Positions 1 to 6,510 are shown, numbered from the stretch's first letter. The stretch: DNA of 7,885 nucleotides from Bacillota bacterium (GCA_009787135.1 WRGP01000157.1:1-7885), one strand, 5' to 3'. A program made the numbers and translations. The notes: generated by a model not told the origin, from the sequence alone.

Positions 1-713
1 ACTGCAAGCCCCGGCTGGTCGCGGGGCTTGCGCACTTCGCCAGCCGCGACGCGATGGATATAGAGACCTTCAGCGAAAAAACGGCCGCGCTCCTCTACGA
101 CAGTATAGGCGTGCGCGACCCTTCGGACCTGTTCACGCTTGAGGCGGATCAGCTTGTGGGCCTGCCGGGCATGGGAGAGAAGAAAGCCGCGAACCTTTTG
201 AACGCGCTGGAGGCCGCCAAGACGCGCCCGCTGGACGCGTTCATCTTCAGCCTGGGCATCCCCGGCGTGGGGCGCAAGACGGCGCGGGATTTGGCGGGGC
301 GCTTCGGTTCCATGGCCGCCCTTCGCGCGGCGGATATGGATACCCTGACGTGGATCCCGGACGTTGGTGGCGTCATTGCCCAGAATATTGTGGAATTCTT
401 TACGGATCCGGCACAGGCGAAGGCGGTGGACCGGCTGCTCGCGCTGGGCGTGCGGCCGGAGACAGTCAAACCCCCAACGGAGGGCGCGTTCCATGGCATG
501 ACCGTCGTGGTCACGGGCACGCTTTCCGCCATGACGCGCCAGGAGGCGGAGCAGGCCATTGAGGCCGCGGGGGGCAAAGCCGCGGGCAGCGTGTCGGGGA
601 AAACCTCATTTGTGGTGGCGGGGGAGGCGGCGGGCTCAAAACGCGCCAAGGCGGAGGCTTTGGGCGTGCCGATCCTTGATGAAAAAACGTTCCTCGCCAT
701 GCTGGAGACATAA
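1..713 (+). CDS. ligA: NAD+-dependent DNA ligase LigA, C-terminal part (5' partial)
   Basis: LigA seals nicks in duplex DNA during replication and repair, using NAD+ to adenylate itself. Only the last 236 residues are here; the frame is open from base 3 and enters from outside the window. The first visible codon is a cysteine, followed by a stretch ending HFASRDAMDIE, which matches the fourth zinc ligand and the end of the LigA zinc finger. Helix-hairpin-helix segments follow: LVGLPGMGEKKAANLL (about residues 51-66), LGIPGVGRKTARDL (84-97) and a third around IPDVGGVIAQNI (117-128). A BRCT domain ends the protein (about 161-236), with VVVTGTL, AAGGK and KTSFVVAGEAAGSK. The ATG at 54 is inside the conserved finger and is not the start. 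The adenylation and OB domains lie upstream, unseen. The stop TAA touches the next gene's ATG, which implies an operon. Identification is from family knowledge and is strong. Confidence 0.96.
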   Translation, partial: CKPRLVAGLAHFASRDAMDIETFSEKTAALLYDSIGVRDPSDLFTLEADQLVGLPGMGEKKAANLLNALEAAKTRPLDAFIFSLGIPGVGRKTARDLAGRFGSMAALRAADMDTLTWIPDVGGVIAQNIVEFFTDPAQAKAVDRLLALGVRPETVKPPTEGAFHGMTVVVTGTLSAMTRQEAEQAIEAAGGKAAGSVSGKTSFVVAGEAAGSKRAKAEALGVPILDEKTFLAMLET

Positions 714-3041
714 ATGGACAAGCCGGTTGTCACCGCGCCGGTCCGGGCCGTGGTGGAATTCGCGCTGCTTTCAGGCGACCTGCTGCCCGGCAGCCAGCTC
801 TCGCGCATGCGCGATGGCATGCTGGGCCATCAGGCGCGCCAGGCTTCCCTGCCGGACGCGGCCACGGAGGTGCCCGTGCGCGGCCGGGCGGAGGGGGAGC
901 GCGTTACGCTGGAGGTCTCCGGGCGCATCGACGCGCTGTATGAGCGGGACGGCCAGACGGTCATCGAGGAAATCAAGCTCTGCCCCGCGGGCGGCGCGCC
1001 GGAAGGCCCTGCCGAGGAGCACCGCGCCCAGGCGGTCTGCTATGGCCATATGCTGGGCAAAGGAGCCGCGATCATCCGCGTGGCCTATGTGGAGCAAGGC
1101 GGCGCGGAGGTCGTCTCCTTTGAGGAATGGCTGGACGCGGAGGCGCTGTGCCAGGCCTTTCTCGCGTTTACACGCCCGTATCTTGCCATGGTGGAGGAGC
1201 GGGCAGCCTGGCGGGCCGTACGGGACGCGTCCATCCTCCCGCTCGCCTTCCCCTATGGCGGCTATCGGGCCGGGCAGCGGGACATGGCGGCGCAGAGCTA
1301 TTGGGCCATAAAACTCAAAAAGCGCCTGTTTGTGCAGGCGCCCACTGGCATTGGTAAAACGGCGGCCGCGCTGTTCCCCGCGCTGAAGGCGCTCGGTGAG
1401 GGGCTGACTGGACAAATCTTTTATTTGACAGCACGCACGACAGCCGGCAAAAACGCGACCGCCGCTATCAAACGTATGCGGGAGAGCGGTCTGCGGCTAC
1501 GCGCTTTGACCCTAACGGCAAAAGAAAAAGTTTGCGGCGGGCGAGGAACGCGTGGCGAAAGCGATTTTGCCGCGTGGCGCTGCGATATGCTGACCTGCCC
1601 GTATGCCCTCGGCTTTTTTGACCGCCTGCCGGCCGCGCTGGCCGATATGCGCGCGCAGGACGACTGGTCGCGCGAGGTGGTGGAGCAGGCGGCGGGCAGG
1701 CATCGGGTGTGCCCGTTTGAGTTCAGCCTGTCCCTGTGCGAGGAGGCGGACGCCGTCATCTGCGATTATAACTACGCGTTTGACCCGGCGTCGCGCGTCC
1801 GCCGCGTGTTTCAGCGCACGACGAATCTGACGCTGCTCGTGGACGAGTCGCATAACCTGCCAGATCGCGCGCGGGACATGCTCTCGGCTGTGCTGGACAG
1901 CGAGCCCCTGCGCGAGATAAGGCGTGCGGCCGGCAAGGCGCTGGGGCGGCGCGCGCCGGTCTATCGGCATCTCACCGGGCTGATCCGCTGGATGGATAGC
2001 CAGGCGGCAGGGGCCTCGCCCGTTCCGCCCGACGCGCTGCGGCCGCTCCTGACGCTTCTCACGGACGCCTCGCTCGCGGTGGTTCGCGAAACCCCGCTCG
2101 GCGACCTGCCGCGCATCCTGGCCGCGGCGATTGCCACACTGGAGCGCTTTGACGAGCGCTACGTGATGATGACAGAGCGGGAAGGCGGGCGCACGCGCGT
2201 TACGCTCTATTGCCTGGACCCTGCCCCGCACCTTCATGAAGCCGTGCGCAAGCTGCGGGGGGCCGTCTTTTTCTCCGCGACGCTTACGCCCTTGCCCGCG
2301 TGGCGGGACGCCCTTGGCGGAACGGAGGAGGACGCGCTGCTGTCGCTGCCCTCCCCCTTTCCACGCGAGAACTTGCTCGTGCTGCGCTATGCCGTTTCCA
2401 CGCGCTACAGGGTACGCGAGCGCACCGCCGAAGCGGTGGCGGAGGCCATTGCGGCCATGGCGGAGGCCAGGCCGGGCAATTACCTGGCGTGCTTTCCATC
2501 CTACGCGTATTTGCGGCGCGTAAAGGAGGCCGTTGAGGCGCGTGCGCCGCACGTCGTCACGCATGCGCAGTGGGGCGGAATGGACGACGCGGCGCGGGAA
2601 AAGTATTTGTCCGTGTTTCAGCCAAGGGCGGCAGGCGCGCTGCTGGGCATGGTGGTGCTGGGCGGCGTGTTTGGCGAGGGCGTAGACCTCCCAGGCGACC
2701 GCCTGTCCGGCGTGGCGGTGGTGGGGGTCGGGCTGCCGCAGGTATGCCTTGCGCGCGAGCTGCTGCGCGGGTATTACGCGCGGACGCTGGGCGACGGCTT
2801 TGCCCACGCGTACCGTTATCCCGGCATGAACAAAGTGCTGCAGGCTGTGGGCCGGGTGATCCGCACGGAGACGGATCAGGGGGTGGCGCTGCTCATTGAC
2901 GACAGATTTCTCGCGGGTGAGTATACCGCGCTGATGCCCTCCTGGTGGGGAGCGGCGGAAGCGGCCGGCTCGGCTGAGGGGATCGCACGGCGCGCGCGCT
3001 TGTTTTGGCGCGGCGCGGAGGGCGTAAAAATGCAATTCTAA
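714..3041 (+). CDS. PD-(D/E)XK (Cas4/RecB-like) nuclease fused to DinG/XPD-type iron-sulphur helicase
   Basis: This is a 775-residue cytosolic DNA-processing enzyme. The N-terminal domain (about 1-165) has a full RecB/Cas4-type set: GxxxH (G35-H39), GRID with D73, E86-x-K88 and QxxxY (Q106-Y110). A superfamily 2 helicase follows: YRAGQ (184-188), Walker A APTGIGKT (209-216), DESH box (377-380), SATLTP (521-526), GVDLPGDR (656-663) and motif VI QAVGRVIR (710-717). Four cysteines between Walker A and DESH (C274, C290, C295, C333) fit the XPD/DinG iron-sulphur cluster. The Cas4 pattern of cysteines flanking the nuclease is absent, so I expect a single cluster. Relatives unwind 5' to 3', and the likely role is processing DNA ends or repair intermediates; this is inference. 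Length and architecture fit a family I recall as common in Clostridia. The start is set by GGAG at 704-707, 6 bases before ATG, inside ligA. No terminator is visible after the stop. Confidence 0.93.
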   Translation: MDKPVVTAPVRAVVEFALLSGDLLPGSQLSRMRDGMLGHQARQASLPDAATEVPVRGRAEGERVTLEVSGRIDALYERDGQTVIEEIKLCPAGGAPEGPAEEHRAQAVCYGHMLGKGAAIIRVAYVEQGGAEVVSFEEWLDAEALCQAFLAFTRPYLAMVEERAAWRAVRDASILPLAFPYGGYRAGQRDMAAQSYWAIKLKKRLFVQAPTGIGKTAAALFPALKALGEGLTGQIFYLTARTTAGKNATAAIKRMRESGLRLRALTLTAKEKVCGGRGTRGESDFAAWRCDMLTCPYALGFFDRLPAALADMRAQDDWSREVVEQAAGRHRVCPFEFSLSLCEEADAVICDYNYAFDPASRVRRVFQRTTNLTLLVDESHNLPDRARDMLSAVLDSEPLREIRRAAGKALGRRAPVYRHLTGLIRWMDSQAAGASPVPPDALRPLLTLLTDASLAVVRETPLGDLPRILAAAIATLERFDERYVMMTEREGGRTRVTLYCLDPAPHLHEAVRKLRGAVFFSATLTPLPAWRDALGGTEEDALLSLPSPFPRENLLVLRYAVSTRYRVRERTAEAVAEAIAAMAEARPGNYLACFPSYAYLRRVKEAVEARAPHVVTHAQWGGMDDAAREKYLSVFQPRAAGALLGMVVLGGVFGEGVDLPGDRLSGVAVVGVGLPQVCLARELLRGYYARTLGDGFAHAYRYPGMNKVLQAVGRVIRTETDQGVALLIDDRFLAGEYTALMPSWWGAAEAAGSAEGIARRARLFWRGAEGVKMQF

Positions 3042-3052
3042 TCGAATTTACA

Positions 3053-3081
3053 TTGCAAAAAATGAGGTTTCATCATATAAT
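3053..3081 (+). promoter_or_regulatory. Sigma-A-type promoter for the MFS transporter
   Basis: TTGCAA (3053-3058) is followed after exactly 17 bases by a perfect TATAAT (3076-3081). Transcription would start near 3088, leaving a leader of about 39 bases before the ATG at 3127. The 85-base gap is AT-rich and contains no hairpin that looks like a terminator for the upstream pair. This is based on matches to the consensus only. Confidence 0.7.
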
Positions 3082-3126
3082 ATTATTAGCCAGTCAGTCC
3101 GATTACTATAGTAAGAGAGATCGCGC

Positions 3127-4359
3127 ATGAATAAGCTTTGGACCAAGAACTTCATCATCATTACGCTGGGTACCCTCGTTTCGGCTTTAGGGAACGCCAT
3201 CAGCGCCTTTTCCATTGCGCTGATCGTCTTGCGCTACACAGAATCCACGTTTTTGTTTGCGGTGTTTATGGTGGTATACAACCTGCCCAAAATCGTAATG
3301 CCCCTGATCGCCGGCCCCTATATGGACCGATTTTCCAGGTCCAAGGTGATCTATACCCTGGATTTCCTGTCCGCGGTGCTGTATTTTTTGATTTTTGTGC
3401 TGCTGTACAACGATCTTTTTTTGTACGGACCGTTTCTGTTCATGGCGTTTATCATCGGCTCAATCGACAGCACATACCAGTTGGCGTATGACAGCCTGTA
3501 TCCTACGCTGGTCACCGAGGAAAATTACAGCAAGGCGTATTCCATCTCCAGCATGATCTACCCGCTCTCGTCCGTGATGGTGCTGCTCGCCGCATTCCTC
3601 TACGACAACAACGGCATGCGCGGCCTGGTATGGCTGTTCCTGTTTAACGCGATAACCTTTTTTGTAGCGGCCGCCTTTGAAACGCAGATCCGCGCGCCCG
3701 AAGCGCAGATCCCCATAGACGGCGCGAAATTTTCCCTCGCCACCTATCACAGGGAGTTTCGCGATGGGCTTACGTATATCAACGGGCAAAAGGGGTTGAA
3801 GATCATCACCGCGTTTTTCTTCCTGAATATGTTCGCGTTCGCGGCCTCCGCCGTGGTCGTTTTGCCATACTTTATGTCTACTGAAGCGCTGAAGACGACA
3901 TGGTACACGTACGTGATGGCCGGCGGCGTTATCGGCCGGATCATCGGCGGTACGCTGCAGTATAATATCAAGTATTCCGCCAGAATCCGCTATGGCCTGT
4001 CCATCGGCGTATACATCGCGCTTTCATTTCTTGAGGGGAGCTACTTGTTCTTCCCCGCGCTGGTCATGATCGGCATCAACCTCGTCTCAGGCATTCTGAC
4101 TGTGACGTCCGTAAACATCCGCGCGGCCGCGATGCAGAGCTATGTACCCAATGAGTACCGCGGCCGGTTTAACGGCACGTTTCAGATGATTTGCACGCTC
4201 GGCACCATCTTGGGGCAGCTGCTGGCGGGCGCCATGGCCGACTTTTTCGGCGACCGAATCGTGCTGGCCGCGTTCATGGGCGTGAACCTCATCGCCGTGC
4301 TGGGGATCATGCTGCCCGGGAAGAAGCACGTGAGCGTGATTTACAATCGGGCTGTGTAG
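3127..4359 (+). CDS. Major facilitator superfamily (MFS) transporter
   Basis: This is a 410-residue integral membrane protein, the normal length for a 12-helix MFS carrier. Hydrophobic segments begin at about residue 9 and recur to about residue 396. A polar central loop (about 186-222) separates the two six-helix halves. The loop between helices 2 and 3 carries the MFS motif A pattern, AGPYMDRFSRSK (G63, D67, R68, R71). The second half has VPNEYRGRFNG (340-350), a related motif common in drug and metabolite exporters. Such proteins are driven by ion gradients, and efflux is the likeliest direction, but the substrate cannot be read from the sequence. The start ATG has a weak purine-rich site (GAGAGA, 3115-3120) 6 bases upstream. 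The gene has its own promoter, so it is probably a single transcript. It ends 3 bases from the stop of the convergent CPBP gene, and its GC content is visibly lower than that of the ligA region. Confidence 0.9.
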   Translation: MNKLWTKNFIIITLGTLVSALGNAISAFSIALIVLRYTESTFLFAVFMVVYNLPKIVMPLIAGPYMDRFSRSKVIYTLDFLSAVLYFLIFVLLYNDLFLYGPFLFMAFIIGSIDSTYQLAYDSLYPTLVTEENYSKAYSISSMIYPLSSVMVLLAAFLYDNNGMRGLVWLFLFNAITFFVAAAFETQIRAPEAQIPIDGAKFSLATYHREFRDGLTYINGQKGLKIITAFFFLNMFAFAASAVVVLPYFMSTEALKTTWYTYVMAGGVIGRIIGGTLQYNIKYSARIRYGLSIGVYIALSFLEGSYLFFPALVMIGINLVSGILTVTSVNIRAAAMQSYVPNEYRGRFNGTFQMICTLGTILGQLLAGAMADFFGDRIVLAAFMGVNLIAVLGIMLPGKKHVSVIYNRAV

Positions 4360-4380
4360 ACACTAGCGGGCTGTGTAGAC
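4348..4380. repeat. 19-bp tandem duplication at two convergent stop codons
   Basis: The 14-mer CGGGCTGTGTAGAC occurs at 4348-4361 and again at 4367-4380, a period of 19 bases. The first copy contains the TAG stop of the MFS gene (4357-4359). The stop of the reverse-strand CPBP gene (4363-4365) lies between the copies, and the second copy encodes that protein's last residues (VYTAR). With only one copy, the MFS reading would end the same way, whereas the CPBP frame would end in ...VYTARL and TAA. It is probably a small replication-slippage duplication, although a transcription or termination role cannot be excluded. Confidence 0.85.
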
Positions 4381-4791
4381 TATTTGGGTAAAAAACTGAA
4401 AAGAATTGTACAAAACATGCGCCGCAATACAGCAAAACAAAGAGCCTGACCGTATATACAGCAAACCTAATATCAAACCGCATAATGCCGCGGACAGCGT
4501 CTGGACAAAATTAAAATGCAGGATCGCGAACAAAAGCGTTGTAACAATAAGCGCGGGCATTGCCCCATACTGATTCCCAAGCCCGGTGAGCAAATGCCCC
4601 CGCATCAGCATTTCTTCCGCTATCGGCGCGAGTAGGCATACACGGACAAACGTCGTCGCCGGCGATTGCCGCAGAGCCGCCAGTACTTCTTGATACTCAA
4701 CCGCGCTCGTGGGGAATACGCTGTCAAAAATCGGATCTAAAAAATTATCTAGCAATACATAAAATACTATGGAACAACCTACCGCCGCCAA
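4363..4791 (-). CDS. CPBP (CAAX/Abi) family intramembrane metalloprotease, N-terminally truncated, possibly a pseudogene
   Basis: The 142-residue product contains the core of the CPBP family (type II CAAX prenyl endopeptidase-like, Abi). All three metal-site motifs are present: EExxxR (E59, E60, R64), FxxxH (F88-H92) and HxxxN (H125-N129), set in hydrophobic helices. Family members are usually about 200-300 residues with extra helices in front. Here the frame is closed by TAA at 4804-4806, and the first usable start is TTG at 4789-4791 with no Shine-Dalgarno site. A TATAAT on the minus strand (4803-4808) lies only 11 bases before the TTG, which would give an almost leaderless message. The catalytic core looks intact, but loss of the N-terminal helices and of a proper start suggests decay after a 5' deletion. 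Bacterial relatives include bacteriocin self-immunity and protein-processing enzymes; the role here is unknown. The region is much more AT-rich than its surroundings. Confidence 0.75.
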   Translation of the reverse strand: MAAVGCSIVFYVLLDNFLDPIFDSVFPTSAVEYQEVLAALRQSPATTFVRVCLLAPIAEEMLMRGHLLTGLGNQYGAMPALIVTTLLFAILHFNFVQTLSAALCGLILGLLYIRSGSLFCCIAAHVLYNSFQFFTQIVYTAR

Positions 4792-4823
4792 AATATCATA
4801 TGATTATATAGCCACGCAACTCA

Positions 4824-4854
4824 TAACTCGAAAGCAACTTGAAACAACTCGAAA
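4824..4854. repeat. Three tandem 10-11-bp repeats upstream of the HAD promoter
   Basis: TAACTCGAAAG (4824-4834), CAACTTGAAA (4835-4844) and CAACTCGAAA (4845-4854) stand head to tail. A further CAACTC lies at 4817-4822 and CAA at 4855-4857. The spacing is about one DNA helical turn, so all copies face the same side of the helix. They end 16 bases before the -35 box of the following promoter, which is where an activator or other regulator would bind. On the other strand they lie upstream of the truncated CPBP gene. Confidence 0.75.
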
Positions 4855-4870
4855 CAAGGTTGTAATCTTC

Positions 4871-4899
4871 TTGTCAAAATTCCATTTATCTGGTATGCT
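4871..4899 (+). promoter_or_regulatory. Promoter (extended -10) for the HAD/nucleotidyltransferase operon
   Basis: TTGTCA (4871-4876) is followed after 17 bases by TATGCT (4894-4899). The bases TGG directly before it make an extended -10 (TGnTATGCT). Transcription would start near 4906, leaving a leader of about 33 bases. This is a consensus match and has not been tested. Confidence 0.6.
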
Positions 4900-4922
4900 A
4901 TACAGTGATAATATATCTGCTG

Positions 4923-4929
4923 AAAGGGG
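4923..4929 (+). promoter_or_regulatory. Shine-Dalgarno site that selects a TTG start
   Basis: AAAGGGG lies 9 bases upstream of TTG at 4939. The frame is closed by TGA at 4921-4923, and the next ATG (4993) falls inside the catalytic DxD motif. TTG is therefore the only credible start for the HAD protein. Confidence 0.6.
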
Positions 4930-4938
4930 CTGTTCCGG

Positions 4939-5742
4939 TTGAATTCAACAATCCTCTTAAAGCTTCGCGCCGTGCGCTGCTTTTTGCTGGATATGGACGG
5001 TACGTTTTATCTGGGCGACCGCCTGCTGGAGGGTTCGCTCGCGTTTCTGTCGGCGCTGCGCCGCACTGGGCGGCAGGCGCTTTTTCTCACGAACAATTCC
5101 TCCCAGAACAGCCAGGCTTATGTGCAAAAGCTCCGGCGCATGGGCGTGACCGAGCCGTTCCTGCGCGTGTATACCTCAGGGCAGGCGGCGGGCCGCTATG
5201 TGCTGGACGCCTTCCCCGGGAAGCGCGCGTTTCTGCTGGGCAACGAGCCGCTTCGGCTGGAGCTTGAGGAGATGGGCGTTCCTTTGGACGACAAAAGCCC
5301 AGACTATGTGCTGGCCGGGTTTGACACCACGCTTGACTACGCGAAGCTATCACGGGCCTGCGAGCTTGTGCGCGCGGGCCTGCCCTATATAGCCACGCAT
5401 CCGGACCGCAACTGTCCGACAGAAACCGGCTTTATCCCCGATATAGGCGCGATCATCGCGTTTATTGACGCGAGCACGGGCCGGCAGCCTGATACCATCA
5501 TCGGCAAGCCGTACCGCGGAATTGTAGACGGCGCGCTCGCGCTGACAGGCTCCTCGGCGGCGGAAACCGCCATGGTGGGGGACCGGCTCTATACGGATAT
5601 TGTAACGGGCGTAAACTTTGGCATGACTTCCATTCTCGTGTTGACCGGCGAGGCTTCGCCTGAAGATGTGGAGCGCTTCCCCACAAAGCCGCACCTCATC
5701 TTCGACAGGCTCAGCGATATGATCCCCTATCTGGAAGCATAG
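4939..5742 (+). CDS. HAD-IIA (NagD-like) family phosphatase
   Basis: This 267-residue cytosolic hydrolase has the usual length for HAD subfamily IIA. Motif I is LLDMDGTFYLGD, with nucleophile D18 and acid/base D20. Motif II is LFLTNNSS (T51 N52 N53). A C2-type cap follows, roughly residues 80-185. Motif III is IGKPYRG (K190), and motif IV is MVGDRLYTDI, with D215 and D220 for Mg2+. Relatives dephosphorylate sugar phosphates, nucleotides or glycolytic by-products. The substrate is set by the cap and cannot be inferred from the motifs. The gene starts at TTG and is first in a two-gene operon, 26 bases ahead of a GlmU-like nucleotidyltransferase. That pairing favours a phosphosugar substrate, but this is inference. 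GC content is again high compared with the preceding CPBP region. Confidence 0.92.
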   Translation: MNSTILLKLRAVRCFLLDMDGTFYLGDRLLEGSLAFLSALRRTGRQALFLTNNSSQNSQAYVQKLRRMGVTEPFLRVYTSGQAAGRYVLDAFPGKRAFLLGNEPLRLELEEMGVPLDDKSPDYVLAGFDTTLDYAKLSRACELVRAGLPYIATHPDRNCPTETGFIPDIGAIIAFIDASTGRQPDTIIGKPYRGIVDGALALTGSSAAETAMVGDRLYTDIVTGVNFGMTSILVLTGEASPEDVERFPTKPHLIFDRLSDMIPYLEA

Positions 5743-5757
5743 GCGTGCTGAGAAGAA

Positions 5758-5761
5758 AGGA
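5758..5761 (+). promoter_or_regulatory. Shine-Dalgarno site that decides the nucleotidyltransferase start
   Basis: AGGA, within GAAAGGAAAA, lies 7 bases before ATG 5769 and 4 bases before ATG 5766. The frame also opens with GTG at 5745, but that codon would place the site inside the gene and adds a charged leader (LRRKEK) before the conserved MKAIILAAG. ATG 5769 is preferred, with 5766 the close alternative. Confidence 0.6.
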
Positions 5762-5768
5762 AAAAATG

Positions 5769-6506
5769 ATGAAAGCAATCATACTTGCGGCGGGAAAGGG
5801 CACGCGGCTGGAGTGTGAGTCGAGCGATCTGCCAAAGGCGCTGCGGCTGCTGGGTGGCAAGCCGCTGATTCGGTATGTGCTGGACAGCCTTGATTTTCTA
5901 AGCCCGGAAGATATTACCATCGTGGTGGGGTTCCTCAAAGAACAGGTAATGGAAACGATTGGCGGCGGATACCATTACGTCGAGCAGCGTGAACTAAACG
6001 GCACGGCGAAAGCAACTTTGTGCGCGGAGACAATTCTTGGGAACTTTTTGGGCCCCATCATCGTCTGTTATTGTGACATGCCCTTTTTGTCCCGCAAGAC
6101 GTACCAGTCCATGTTTGCCAAGCATATGGAAACGGGCGCTGGGAACACGCTGCTGGCCGGCCGCATGCATCCGATTCCGCCGTTTGGCAGATTCATCCGA
6201 GATGAGGAGAACCGCCTCTATGACGTCGTCGAGGACAGCGCTTGCACAGATGTCCAAAAACAAATTGACGAGGTCAACGTCGGCCTTCAGGTGGTGGACA
6301 GCCCGCGGCTATGGACGTGGCTTCGCAAGGTGGACAACATAAATCCCAAGCGTGAGTATTATCTCACGGGGCTGGTACGGGTGCTCGCGGCCGAGGGTGT
6401 CAGGCAAGAGGTCGTAACGCTTGAAAACCAGAACGAGATGCTGGGCATCAATACCATAGACGATCTGCGCGCCGCGGAGGCGCTGCTTCGGCGGACGCGC
6501 GGCTGA
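5769..6506 (+). CDS. GlmU-like sugar-nucleotide pyrophosphorylase, single domain
   Basis: The 245-residue protein is a Rossmann-like nucleotidyltransferase, related most clearly to the N-terminal uridylyltransferase half of GlmU. It has LAAGKGTR (6-13) for nucleotide binding and PK (22-23). A GTA segment (78-80) follows Q73, and YCDMP carries metal ligand D103. E155 and N170 (VVED, EVNVGL) lie in the sugar site, followed by REYYLTG (195-201) and GIN with N228, the likely second metal ligand. GlmU is about 450 residues; the left-handed beta-helix acetyltransferase half is missing here, and the stop is natural-looking. A short insertion separates GTR from the PK lysine compared with GlmU. The probable reaction is sugar 1-phosphate plus NTP to NDP-sugar and pyrophosphate. 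Both nucleotide and sugar are uncertain; UTP and an amino sugar are the best guesses. It is co-transcribed with the HAD phosphatase, 26 bases upstream. Confidence 0.88.
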   Translation: MKAIILAAGKGTRLECESSDLPKALRLLGGKPLIRYVLDSLDFLSPEDITIVVGFLKEQVMETIGGGYHYVEQRELNGTAKATLCAETILGNFLGPIIVCYCDMPFLSRKTYQSMFAKHMETGAGNTLLAGRMHPIPPFGRFIRDEENRLYDVVEDSACTDVQKQIDEVNVGLQVVDSPRLWTWLRKVDNINPKREYYLTGLVRVLAAEGVRQEVVTLENQNEMLGINTIDDLRAAEALLRRTRG

Positions 6507-6510
6507 TACA

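Noticed and set aside
54..713. ATG at 54 as the start of a short BRCT protein
   Set aside because: The frame is open upstream to base 3 and the preceding codons encode the end of the LigA zinc finger, so this is an internal methionine of a truncated ligA.
1512..3035. A 507-codon open frame on the minus strand inside the helicase gene
   Set aside because: It is a shadow of GC-rich coding DNA. The translation is rich in Arg, His, Gln and Pro with no domain pattern, while the plus strand carries a complete set of helicase motifs.
714..3041. CRISPR-associated Cas4 or CasDinG (type IV system)
   Set aside because: The nuclease lacks the Cas4 cysteine arrangement, there is no repeat-spacer array or other cas gene, and the protein matches a chromosomal nuclease-helicase family next to ligA.
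714..4791. A phage-defence island made of nuclease-helicase, transporter and Abi-family protein
   Set aside because: The helicase is tied to ligA, the transporter has its own promoter, and the Abi/CPBP gene is convergent and truncated, so nothing in the arrangement shows a joint defence unit.
4824..4854. Decamer repeats as a CRISPR array, iteron origin or attachment site
   Set aside because: The units are only 10-11 bases with no spacers, and no replication initiator or integrase gene is nearby. A promoter-side binding array is simpler.
4905..5267. A 120-codon plus-strand frame overlapping the start of the HAD gene
   Set aside because: It runs in another frame across the HAD catalytic motifs, its start has no ribosome site, and its Arg/Ala/Gly/Pro-rich translation is typical of a shadow frame.
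5745..5768. GTG at 5745 as the nucleotidyltransferase start
   Set aside because: It has no Shine-Dalgarno site, lies 2 bases after the previous stop, and would put the good AGGA site inside the gene and add a non-conserved charged leader.
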